A DNA stretch of 64,000 bases from Sporolactobacillus sp. Y61 (GTDB lineage: Bacteria > Bacillota > Bacilli > Bacillales > Sporolactobacillaceae), in assembly GCF_040529185.1 (NCBI RefSeq), contig NZ_CP159510.1:310001-374000 (forward strand), read 5' to 3'. The position numbers and the translations under genes were made by a program. The notes under the pieces were generated by a model that was not told the DNA's origin, searched no databases, and worked only from the letters and a program-made list of their open reading frames with translations. Shown here in pieces: positions 26,874 to 34,739 of the stretch (position 1 is its first letter; every line of letters begins with the position of its first letter).

Positions 26874-27948
26874 GAGTTACTTCACCCTTGTTCTGTTTAA
26901 TCGTCTGCATGAACCGCTGAAAAACCGGATGGGTATCATCGGGACCAGGGTGCGCCTCGGGATGAAACTGAACCGTTTCAATCGGAAGCGTGCAATGTTT
27001 CAGCCCTTCTATCGATCCGTCATTCACATTCTCATAACTGACATGAAACACCTGACTGTCTATGCTGCCTCTTTCCACCACATAGCTGTGATTCTGAGAG
27101 GTCATCCAGACCTTACCCGTTGCGCATTCCCGGACCGGATGATTCGCCCCGCGGTGACCGAACAGCAGCTTGCCTGTTTTCGCCCCGTAAGCCAGTGCGA
27201 TCAGCTGATGGCCAAGGCAAATACCAAGCACCGGATAATGAGCGGTGATTTTCTTCAGTTCACGGAAATGGGCTTTGAGCTGTTGCGGATCGCCCGGTCC
27301 GTTACTGAGCATGATGCCGTCCGGATCCAGTCGGGTTATCTCCTCATATGTTGTATTGAACGGAACAACGGTTACTTTACAGCCTGCGTCAAGCAGGGCT
27401 GTGAGCATTGACTTTTTATAGCCGTAGTCAATCAGAACAACATGCGGACCGTCTCCGGGATAAACAACCGGTTTCTTCACGGAAACACGACTGACCTCGT
27501 CGTGAGGAAGCGGTTTTCCCCAGTCAACAGCTGATGCATCCGAATGATCCGTAATGACGGCTTTCATCGTTCCGCTTTTTCTGACTGTTCTCACGACCGC
27601 GCGCGTATCGACTTCTGAAAGTCCGGGGACGCCGGATTCCTTCAGCCACTGATCCACCGTTTTGAGAGACTGATAATGACTGGGCAGATCACAGAGATGG
27701 CTGAAGACGACGCCCTGCATGTGGATCGCAGAACTCTCACTATCGTTACGATTGACTCCGTAATTTCCGATCAGCGGGTAACAGAACGTCATAATCTGTC
27801 CGGTATAGGAGGGATCCGTCATGATTTCCTGGTACCCGGTCATGCTGGTATTAAACACAATTTCACCAAAAACAGAGGCCTTGCTGCCGACGCGAACACC
27901 CGGAAACACATCACCCGACTCGAGAATCAGATAACCTTTTTTCAACAT
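26857..27948 (-). CDS. carA: Carbamoyl-phosphate synthase small subunit (glutaminase)
   Basis: Supplies ammonia from glutamine to CarB. The N-terminal domain has FNTSMTGYQEIMTDPSY. The class I glutaminase domain has nucleophile Cys in LGICLGHQLIALA and His/Glu in VQFHPEAHPGP. 363 residues. ATG 27948 has GGAGG six bases upstream; the GTG at 27954 is less good. Eight bases after argD. Confidence 0.95.
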   Translation of the reverse strand: MLKKGYLILESGDVFPGVRVGSKASVFGEIVFNTSMTGYQEIMTDPSYTGQIMTFCYPLIGNYGVNRNDSESSAIHMQGVVFSHLCDLPSHYQSLKTVDQWLKESGVPGLSEVDTRAVVRTVRKSGTMKAVITDHSDASAVDWGKPLPHDEVSRVSVKKPVVYPGDGPHVVLIDYGYKKSMLTALLDAGCKVTVVPFNTTYEEITRLDPDGIMLSNGPGDPQQLKAHFRELKKITAHYPVLGICLGHQLIALAYGAKTGKLLFGHRGANHPVRECATGKVWMTSQNHSYVVERGSIDSQVFHVSYENVNDGSIEGLKHCTLPIETVQFHPEAHPGPDDTHPVFQRFMQTIKQNKGEVTHAVTY

Positions 27949-27961
27949 CAGCACCCTCCTC

Positions 27962-29158
27962 TTAACTGTTTTTCAAAACATCATCCAACGCGTAAATAAA
28001 GCGATCTATTTCATCTTTTTGCGTCACCAGCGGAGGCAGGATCCTCAGGACCTGCTTCCCGGCCGTCAGAATCAGCACATGATGTTTCTCCCTGAGCCTG
28101 TTGACGGCGTTTATTGCCGGGAATGTTGTCACGACGCCGATCAGAAGGCCTTTCCCGCGAACCGTTTCGATTTTATCCGGATACTTCTCCTTTAAAGCCT
28201 CCAGTTTTTCATTTAGAGAGGCAGCATTCTCCCGGCATTGTTCGATGACATGCTGTTTTTTAAAGGCTTCCAGAGTGGCAATGCCTGCCATCGTTGAAAA
28301 CGGGTTGCCTCCGAACGTCGATCCGTGTGTGCCCGGTGTAAACACCTGTGAGACTTCCTTTTTGGCCAGGAAAGCGCCAATGGGAATACCGGAACCCAGT
28401 GCTTTGGCTACCGTGATGACATCCGGTTCGATGTGATATTGCTGGTAGGCAAATAATGTTCCCGTCCGGCCGAATCCCGTCTGCACCTCGTCGACCATCA
28501 GCAGGATCCCCTTCTTCTGACACACTTCGGCGAGCGCACTGACCCATTCAGGATCAGCAGGGATCACGCCGCCTTCACCCTGAACCATCTCCAGCAGGAC
28601 GGCGATAGCATCATCATCAGCTTCCAGTGCGCGGACCGCTGACATATCGTTATAGGGAAGGTAAGTGAATCCCGGAACCAGCGGCCCGAATCCGTCCTGT
28701 ATTTTTGCCTGCGCTGTTGCCGTCAGTGTAGCCATCGTCCGGCCGTGGAATGAATGATTAAAAGTGACAATATGACCTTTTTCTTTTTTATTGATTAAAT
28801 GAGCATAACGGCGGGCCAGTTTAATGGCCCCTTCGTTCGCCTCGGCACCACTGTTGCAGAAGAACACCTGATCACAGCAGGTCAGGTCGGTCAGCATACC
28901 GGCCAGCTTTTCCTGAGACGCGATGTGGAAAAGATTGGAACAGTGCCAGAGGGTATCAAGCTGCTTCTTAAGTACCGCGCCGACCGCATCGGGAACATGG
29001 CCTAATGCACAGACGGCAATGCCTGACGTATAGTCCAGGTATTTATTTCCTGCATCATCCCAGACATAGGACCCTTTTCCTTTGACTATGGTGACCGGAA
29101 AACGCCCGTAGGCGGACATCACCGGAAAAACTTTCTCTGTTGATTGGCTATCAGGCAT
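27962..29158 (-). CDS. argD: Acetylornithine aminotransferase
   Basis: PLP class III aminotransferase converting N-acetylglutamate semialdehyde to N-acetylornithine. YLDYTSGIAV, FFCNSGAEANEGAIKLAR, HSFHGRT, VDEVQTGFGRTG and the PLP lysine in TVAKALGSGIPIGA are visible in 398 residues. ATG 29158 is preceded by AGGAGGAAG and overlaps argB by 8 bases; the longer upstream frame lies inside argB and is rejected. Confidence 0.95.
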   Translation of the reverse strand: MPDSQSTEKVFPVMSAYGRFPVTIVKGKGSYVWDDAGNKYLDYTSGIAVCALGHVPDAVGAVLKKQLDTLWHCSNLFHIASQEKLAGMLTDLTCCDQVFFCNSGAEANEGAIKLARRYAHLINKKEKGHIVTFNHSFHGRTMATLTATAQAKIQDGFGPLVPGFTYLPYNDMSAVRALEADDDAIAVLLEMVQGEGGVIPADPEWVSALAEVCQKKGILLMVDEVQTGFGRTGTLFAYQQYHIEPDVITVAKALGSGIPIGAFLAKKEVSQVFTPGTHGSTFGGNPFSTMAGIATLEAFKKQHVIEQCRENAASLNEKLEALKEKYPDKIETVRGKGLLIGVVTTFPAINAVNRLREKHHVLILTAGKQVLRILPPLVTQKDEIDRFIYALDDVLKNS

Positions 29159-29954
29159 GGAGTGCTTCCTCCTCAAGAAAAATTTTTGTCCCTGCTTTGA
29201 TTCCTTTTGTATAGTCGGTGAGACATTCAGGTGCCAGCCCGTTGACAATGACCACTTCCGGGACATGATGTTTCAGACTGTCGACCGCTGCCATGACTTT
29301 CGGAATCATCCCGCCGCTGATCTTCTTCGTGTGAATCAGCTGGGCAATCTCCAGATCTGAAACCTTGTCGAGCGGCACCATTTTACCCTTCTGTTCAACC
29401 ATAATTCCGGGAACATCACTGATAAAGCATAATCTGCCGTTCAGTGCGCCGGCAATGGCCGCGGCAGCCTGATCTGCATTGATATTGTAATGTTGCCCGT
29501 TGGCATCCATCGCTATCGGGGAGACAACCGGTATAAAGCCTTTAGCGCTCAGGCAGGTGATCAGTTGTGTATCGACAGCAGCAATTTCCCCGACAAATCC
29601 CAGGCTCCGGGGCGCAGCCGGTTTTGCTGTCAGCAGATGACCGTCAATCCCGCTCAGTCCGACTGCCCTTCCGCCGGCTCCGCAAATATTCGCTACGATT
29701 TTCTTGTTCATCGAACCGCTCAGTACCATTTCTACGACTTCAAGTACTTCATCCGTCGTCACGCGCAGACCATTGTGAAAAGTGGTGGGAATAGCCAGCT
29801 TTTCAAGCATTTGCGAGATGGCCGGACCGCCTCCGTGCACGATCACCGGTGCCCATTGGCCTTCTGCCTGGATCTTCTGAATGCTCCGATAAAATTCAGG
29901 GGTCAGTTTCTCAAAAACGCTGCCGCCACATTTAATCACCAGATACCGTTTCAT
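29151..29954 (-). CDS. argB: Acetylglutamate kinase
   Basis: Phosphorylates N-acetylglutamate. Amino-acid-kinase fold with VIKCGGSVFEKL, VHGGGPAISQML, NINADQAAAAIAGAL and SGGMIPKV. The 267 residues begin at ATG 29954, with AGGAGG six bases upstream; the ATG at 29960 abuts the ribosome site and cannot use it. There is no N-terminal helix of the kind seen in arginine-inhibited hexameric enzymes, so the feedback mode is uncertain. Confidence 0.94.
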   Translation of the reverse strand: MKRYLVIKCGGSVFEKLTPEFYRSIQKIQAEGQWAPVIVHGGGPAISQMLEKLAIPTTFHNGLRVTTDEVLEVVEMVLSGSMNKKIVANICGAGGRAVGLSGIDGHLLTAKPAAPRSLGFVGEIAAVDTQLITCLSAKGFIPVVSPIAMDANGQHYNINADQAAAAIAGALNGRLCFISDVPGIMVEQKGKMVPLDKVSDLEIAQLIHTKKISGGMIPKVMAAVDSLKHHVPEVVIVNGLAPECLTDYTKGIKAGTKIFLEEEALHA

Positions 29955-29991
29955 TGTCATCCTCCTGTCTCTTGTATTTTTTATCTTTATC

Positions 29992-31218
29992 TTACGACCG
30001 ATAAGACGCATTAACTTTGACGTAGTTATAAGTCAGATCGCAGCCCCAGGCAACAGCCTCGCCGCTTCCCTCGCCCAGATCAGCTTTTATGATAATACTG
30101 TCCCGATCCAGATACGCCTTCGCCTGCTTTTCATCAAAGACTGCCGGCATCCCCTTCTCAAACAGCAGCATATCTCCAAGTTTCAATGTAACTTTGTACG
30201 GATCAAACGGCTCGCCGCTGTATCCCATAGCGCAGACGATGCGGCCCCAGTTGGCGTCACTGCCAAATACAGCCGTCTTGACCAGACTCGATCCGACTAT
30301 CGTTTTACTGATGACCTCAGCCGCCTGTTCATCTTTTGCACCCGTCACCCGGACTTCAATTAATTTGGTTGCCCCTTCGCCGTCGCCGGCAATGAACTTT
30401 GCCAGGCCCTGACAGACCGCCTTCAGTCCGGCGAGAAATGCCGGCCAGTCCGGATGAGCAGCAGTCAATGTTTCGTTTCCTGCCATGCCATTTGCCAGCA
30501 CCAGCACCATATCATTAGTACTCGTATCGCCATCGACGGTAATTCGGTTAAATGTTTTTTGTGTGACCTGAAGGAGCGCAGAATGAAGGTCGTCAGGTGA
30601 AACAGCCGCATCCGTTGTCACAAAACCCAGCATCGTAGCCAGATTGGGTTTAATCATACCCGAGCCCTTGCAGGCGCCACCGATGGTAATGGTTTTCCCG
30701 CCGGCTTTAAGCCGGACGGCCAGGTGTTTCGTATGCGTGTCGGTGGTCAGAATCGCTTTTTCAAAGGGCGCTTCCGACGTATCCAGTGAGATCTTTTCAA
30801 TCCCTTTCTTCATTTTGTCCATCGGCAGCTGCAATCCAATCACACCGGTTGATGCAACAGCAACATAATGTTCAGGAATCTTCAGATGTTTCGCCATCCA
30901 TTTTCTTGTGGTGAAAGCATTTTTGATCCCCTGCTCTCCGGTACAGGAATTGGCACTCACTGTATTGACGAGCACGGCCTGAAGTTTCTGTTCCTCCTGC
31001 AGGCTCGTTTTCGTGACCTTAAGCGGGGCCGCCTGAAACAGATTCGTTGTATAAACGCCCGCTGCTGCCGCGGGTTGCTGTGAATAGATCCAGCCCATAT
31101 CCGGCTTGCTCTTTCTCAGGCCGATATGCTGTCCGCCGGTAATAAAGCCGGCCGGTGATCCGACGCCCCCATTTTCGATTTCTGTTATCTTTATTTGCTG
31201 TTCCATCGTATTTTCCAT
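29992..31218 (-). CDS. argJ: Bifunctional ornithine acetyltransferase / N-acetylglutamate synthase
   Basis: Recycles the acetyl group from acetylornithine to glutamate, and in many Firmicutes also starts the pathway. Self-cleavage occurs before the nucleophile Thr in the conserved KPNLATMLGF segment (about residue 190), giving two chains. Other motifs: NTVSANSCTGEQG, VDGDTSTNDMV and GSDANWGRI. 408 residues from ATG 31218, seven bases after AGGGAG. No separate argA or argE lies in the window, fitting the cyclic pathway. Confidence 0.94.
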   Translation of the reverse strand: MENTMEQQIKITEIENGGVGSPAGFITGGQHIGLRKSKPDMGWIYSQQPAAAAGVYTTNLFQAAPLKVTKTSLQEEQKLQAVLVNTVSANSCTGEQGIKNAFTTRKWMAKHLKIPEHYVAVASTGVIGLQLPMDKMKKGIEKISLDTSEAPFEKAILTTDTHTKHLAVRLKAGGKTITIGGACKGSGMIKPNLATMLGFVTTDAAVSPDDLHSALLQVTQKTFNRITVDGDTSTNDMVLVLANGMAGNETLTAAHPDWPAFLAGLKAVCQGLAKFIAGDGEGATKLIEVRVTGAKDEQAAEVISKTIVGSSLVKTAVFGSDANWGRIVCAMGYSGEPFDPYKVTLKLGDMLLFEKGMPAVFDEKQAKAYLDRDSIIIKADLGEGSGEAVAWGCDLTYNYVKVNASYRS

Positions 31219-31232
31219 TTTCATTCTCCCTC

Positions 31233-32270
31233 TCACGGGTAGATCGGGGTATACCGGAGTCCGGTTGTCTCCTCCCAGCCCTGCATCATATTCAGATTCT
31301 GGATCGCCTGGCCGGCGGCGCCTTTGACGACATTATCAATGACTGAAACAATGGTCAGCCGCCTCGTCCTTCCATCTACGTGCAATCCGATATCGCAGTA
31401 ATTTGATCCGGCTACTTCTTTTGTTGCCGGCCATGTGCCGAGCGGCCTGATCCGGACAAATGGCGATTTTTTATAAAAGTGCCGGTACATTTCGATAAAT
31501 TCTCTCGTCGAGTAACCTTTGGCAAGATTCGCGTAAATCGTACACATTAATCCGCGCGTCATCGGAATCAGGTGTGTGGTAAAAGTGATGGACTGCCTGT
31601 ACCCGCTGATCGCCGCCATTTCCTGTTCAATCTCCGGTGTGTGCTGGTGCGTTCCCAGCTTGTAGGCTTTGACACTTTCATTCACTTCGCTGAACAAATT
31701 CCCGGTTGCCGCTTTCCTTCCTGAACCGGAAACACCGGATTTCCCGTCAATAATGATGGATCCTTTTTCAAGCGCCCCGTCCTTCAGTGCCGGAGCCAGG
31801 CCAAGCAGTGAAGCTGTCGGGTAGCATCCGGGGTTGGCGATAAAATGAGCGGATTCAATCTGCCTTCGGTTAAGCTCCGGAAGTCCGTAGACAGCATCGG
31901 CCAGCTGAGCGGCGGCCGCCGGTGTTTTATGATACCAGGTTTCATATTCGGATGGATTCTTTAACCTGAAGTCTCCCGAGAGATCAATGCAGGTCAGCCC
32001 CCGTTTCAGGCACTCCGGAAGCAGCTCTTTACTGACGCCGGCCGGTGTGGCAAAGAAAACGACATCCACCCGCTCAGCCAGGACGTCCGGATCAAAAGCT
32101 TCAAGTGGTTTTTCAAGAATTCCTGAAAGATGTGGATACAGCGTTTCAACTTTTTCACCCTGCGTTGTGTGGGAAATCAGCATCTCCACCTGAACCGACG
32201 GATGATTCGTCAGAAGGCGGATCAGCTCTGCTCCACCATATCCATTTGCGCCTACAATACCTGCTTTCAC
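31233..32270 (-). CDS. argC: N-acetyl-gamma-glutamyl-phosphate reductase
   Basis: NADPH-dependent reduction in arginine synthesis. Start GTG 32270 (VKAGIVGANGYGGAELIRLL) has TGGAGG eight bases upstream and gives 345 residues, the usual length; an ATG at 32300 lies before the ribosome site. The catalytic Cys is in ANPGCYPTASLLGL, and HQHTPEIEQE is the second active-site signature. First gene of the operon, about 175 bases after the T-box terminator. Confidence 0.95.
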   Translation of the reverse strand: MKAGIVGANGYGGAELIRLLTNHPSVQVEMLISHTTQGEKVETLYPHLSGILEKPLEAFDPDVLAERVDVVFFATPAGVSKELLPECLKRGLTCIDLSGDFRLKNPSEYETWYHKTPAAAAQLADAVYGLPELNRRQIESAHFIANPGCYPTASLLGLAPALKDGALEKGSIIIDGKSGVSGSGRKAATGNLFSEVNESVKAYKLGTHQHTPEIEQEMAAISGYRQSITFTTHLIPMTRGLMCTIYANLAKGYSTREFIEMYRHFYKKSPFVRIRPLGTWPATKEVAGSNYCDIGLHVDGRTRRLTIVSVIDNVVKGAAGQAIQNLNMMQGWEETTGLRYTPIYP

Positions 32271-32444
32271 CGGAAAAGCCTCCATTTTAAATGGTCGCAT
32301 TTTTCAAATATTGTTTCCTTCACTAATACTTCAGAGAAGTGAATCACGACTGTATTTTTTCCCAGGGTTACCGTGGCCTGATGAGAAAAACTGATGAAGC
32401 CCGTCCTCTGAGGTCGGCTGTGTCTTAGTCTTTCTCAGTAAATT

Positions 32445-32718
32445 AAAAACGCCCGCCTCTTTTACTTAATAAAAGAGACGAGCGTTGATCACATACCCGC
32501 GGTACCACTCTGGTTATTCCCTGAAAAAACGGGAATCTGCTTTGGTTCTCTGTAACGGGAATTCCCGGATGATCCTACATACCCCTTCAGACCATCACCT
32601 CAAAAGTGCGGTTCACAAATCCCGCTGTACCGGCTCTCACCCACCCGGCTCGTTGTTGCAGCTGAAATTTGCTACTCTCTTTTTCATTGGTTTTCTTTGT
32701 CATTGTTTCTGACTGTGT
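32445..32718 (-). ncRNA. T-box leader of the arginine operon, probable arginine specifier
   Basis: On the minus strand the leader begins GAGAGTAGCAAATTTCAG (AGUA of stem I), followed by GAGCCGGGTGGGTGAGAGCC. A specifier region GTGAACCGCACTTTTGAG follows, then the antiterminator T-box AGAGTGGTACCGCGG. A terminator ends the leader, with arms ACGCTCGTCTCTTTTA and TAAAAGAGGCGGGCGT plus five T (32445-32486). In the specifier loop CGC followed by A fits the rule that a purine follows the codon; CGC is arginine, agreeing with the downstream genes. Uncharged tRNA-Arg would promote read-through. The triplet needs a drawn structure to be certain. Confidence 0.9.
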
Positions 32719-32725
32719 GCTATTT

Positions 32726-32753
32726 ATTATACAGTGACCGTTCAGGAAGTCAA
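32726..32753 (-). promoter_or_regulatory. Promoter of the arginine operon
   Basis: Minus strand TTGACT, 16-base spacer, TATAAT; the start point would be about 32718, just before the T-box stem I. Confidence 0.75.
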
Positions 32754-32823
32754 CCCTTTTCGAAGATATTTTTTTAATTTACTTTTCCTTTTCCAGCGGT
32801 CTTGAAGATGTACGTTATGATTA

Positions 32824-32832
32824 TGTTATAAT
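32824..32832 (+). promoter_or_regulatory. Extended -10 promoter for uppP
   Basis: TGTTATAAT is an extended -10 (TGnTATAAT) with a weak TTGAAG 19 bases before it. The leader to the uppP start is about 110 bases and contains TGCGAAG...CTTCG followed by five T (about 32856-32918), which could act as an attenuator. Confidence 0.45.
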
Positions 32833-32943
32833 GAGAAAGCTTGTATTTTTTTATTTTGCGAAGAAAACCTGCTGACTGGCAAGTCGCAGCTGTTGCTTAA
32901 GGACTTCGTTTTTCTGATACTTTTTAAAGGGCTGGTGAAGTAA

Positions 32944-33747
32944 TTGGTTGAAATTATTATTGCAATAATTATGGGTGCCATTGAAGGGCTGACCGAATTT
33001 GCCCCGGTTTCCTCAACCGGACATCTGATTCTGGCCGGACACCTGATGAACTTTGAAGGTGACACGGCAAAAACATTCGAAGTGATTATTCAACTTGGAT
33101 CGATTATGGCTGTGGTCGTCCTTTATTGGAAAAGATTGTGGAGTTTATTTGGATTTTACCGTAATGAACCCAAAAGCGGACCCAGCCATCTGAATCTCCT
33201 GCACATCATTATCGCCGCTATCCCCGCCGTCATTTTAGGGGCTCTGCTCCGCGATTTTATAAAAGCTGTCCTGTTCACACCGGAGAGTGTAGTGATTGCA
33301 CTGGTTGCCGGCGGCATCCTGATGATTTTTGCCGAACGACTGGCCGCCCGCAGAGTGGACAGGGGAACAACAGAATTATCCTATACTCAGGCACTCATTA
33401 TCGGGCTTTTCCAGTGCCTGTCTCTCTGGTCCGGCTTTTCCCGTTCCGGTTCAACGATTTCCGGCGGGATCATTGCCGGCGTTGAGCGAAAAACGGCAGC
33501 GGAATTTTCATTCATTCTTGCTGTGCCGATTATGATTGGTGCAAGCGGCTATGATTTGATTAAAAGCCTTTCCTTCCTGCACGTCAGCGATATTCCGCTG
33601 TTTATTGCAGGCTTTCTGACCGCCTTTATCGTCGCGATGCTGGCCATTGTCTTCTTTCTGAAACTCCTGCGGCGGTTCACTCTGGTTCCGTTTGCTGTCT
33701 ATCGTTTTATCCTGGCTGCAGTCTTCGGACTGTTTATGCTTCTGTAA
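32944..33747 (+). CDS. uppP: Undecaprenyl-diphosphatase (BacA/UppP)
   Basis: Integral membrane enzyme of 267 residues. It recycles undecaprenyl pyrophosphate to the phosphate carrier for peptidoglycan and teichoic acid synthesis, and gives bacitracin tolerance. The family signatures are present: [20 protein letters not shown] near the N terminus and [17 protein letters not shown] in the second repeat, with catalytic Glu and Arg/Ser. TTG start with GGTGAAG upstream. Monocistronic, ended by a strong terminator. Confidence 0.95.
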   Translation: MVEIIIAIIMGAIEGLTEFAPVSSTGHLILAGHLMNFEGDTAKTFEVIIQLGSIMAVVVLYWKRLWSLFGFYRNEPKSGPSHLNLLHIIIAAIPAVILGALLRDFIKAVLFTPESVVIALVAGGILMIFAERLAARRVDRGTTELSYTQALIIGLFQCLSLWSGFSRSGSTISGGIIAGVERKTAAEFSFILAVPIMIGASGYDLIKSLSFLHVSDIPLFIAGFLTAFIVAMLAIVFFLKLLRRFTLVPFAVYRFILAAVFGLFMLL

Positions 33748-33758
33748 TTCATTTTCAT

Positions 33759-33806
33759 CCCGCAGTCTGTGTCCCGCCCAACGGATCCCGGCTGCGGGTT
33801 TTTTTA
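33759..33806 (+). terminator. Terminator of uppP
   Basis: Arms CCCGCAG / CTGCGGG enclosing a branched loop, followed by seven T. Confidence 0.82.
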
Positions 33807-34026
33807 CTTATTTTTCCGCTGAATCTGAATCTATAGTGACACCTTTTGATTTCTGAAAAAATCCGCTGCCGGAGAGATGATCCGTCCGATTCAGGTTTTT
33901 TCAACTCCTTGTGATGATCATCCGGCCAATTTGATAAAAATCATCGGGTCCATTAAAGTTGTCTCCGATGCTATTGTTCAAACATTTGCGATACAATGAT
34001 AGAAGATTCCAGTTTAAGCAGGAAGG

Positions 34027-34638
34027 ATGATGGGATTGAGTAAAAGCATTTGTGTTTATGCCGGTTCGAATCTGGGTACAGATCCTGAATATGCAAAGAA
34101 GGCGGCCAAACTCGGTGAAATCATCGCACGAAAAGGGTGGCGCCTCGTCTATGGGGGATCTTCGATCGGTCTGATGGGTGTCATTGCCGATCGCGTGCTA
34201 TCCCTTGGCGGTAAGGTCATCGGTGTCATGCCGCGCGGGATGATTCTGGGAGAAATGGCTCATGCCGGTCTGACAGAACTTCTGGAAGTCGACGGGATGC
34301 ACGCCCGAAAAGAGAAGATGAATGAACTTGCAGACGGGTTCATCGCTTTGCCGGGCGGGATTGGAACTTTTGATGAATTATTCGAGATCCTTTGCTGGGC
34401 ACAGATCGGCCTGCATCATAAACCCATCGGTCTGCTGAATGCTGACGGATACTTTGATCCGCTGATATCACTGATTCAGCACAGCATCGACCATCAGTTT
34501 GCCGATCAGTCTAACCTGAATCTCCTGACTGTGTCTTCTGATCCGGATTTGCTGCTTAAAAAGATGGAAAATTATGTTCCTCCAAAACTGGGAAATAAAT
34601 GGAGACAGCTCAGCAAGGGCACTTTAGAACGTAAATAG
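34027..34638 (+). CDS. LOG-family protein (Rossmann-fold nucleotide phosphoribohydrolase)
   Basis: About 200 residues with VYAGSNLG, YGGSSIGLMGVIAD, the signature LPGGIGTFDELFEILCWAQ and GLLNADGYFDPL. Members hydrolyse the N-glycosidic bond of nucleoside monophosphates (cytokinin activation in plants; YvdD-like in Bacillus). The motif Arg/Glu set looks complete (MHARKEKMNELAD). Start uncertain among ATG 34027, ATG 34030 and TTG 34036 after AGGAAGG. Monocistronic. Confidence 0.9.
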   Translation: MMGLSKSICVYAGSNLGTDPEYAKKAAKLGEIIARKGWRLVYGGSSIGLMGVIADRVLSLGGKVIGVMPRGMILGEMAHAGLTELLEVDGMHARKEKMNELADGFIALPGGIGTFDELFEILCWAQIGLHHKPIGLLNADGYFDPLISLIQHSIDHQFADQSNLNLLTVSSDPDLLLKKMENYVPPKLGNKWRQLSKGTLERK

Positions 34639-34649
34639 GATAAATGAAC

Positions 34650-34681
34650 GAGCACGGACCGGGGTCCGTGCTCTGTTTTTA
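34650..34681 (+). terminator. Terminator of the LOG-family gene
   Basis: Perfect arms GAGCACGGACC / GGTCCGTGCTC followed by TGTTTTT. Confidence 0.9.
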
Positions 34682-34739
34682 CAGAATAAAAGTCCGGAAT
34701 GCTGAAGATCGGCTCTGACGGCGCCAGGGGCCTTGCTTC

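Noticed and set aside
32270..32444. ArgR/AhrC operator in the argC leader
   Set aside because: No stretch approached the paired ARG-box pattern (AT-rich TNTGAATWWWWATTCANW); only chance A/T runs.
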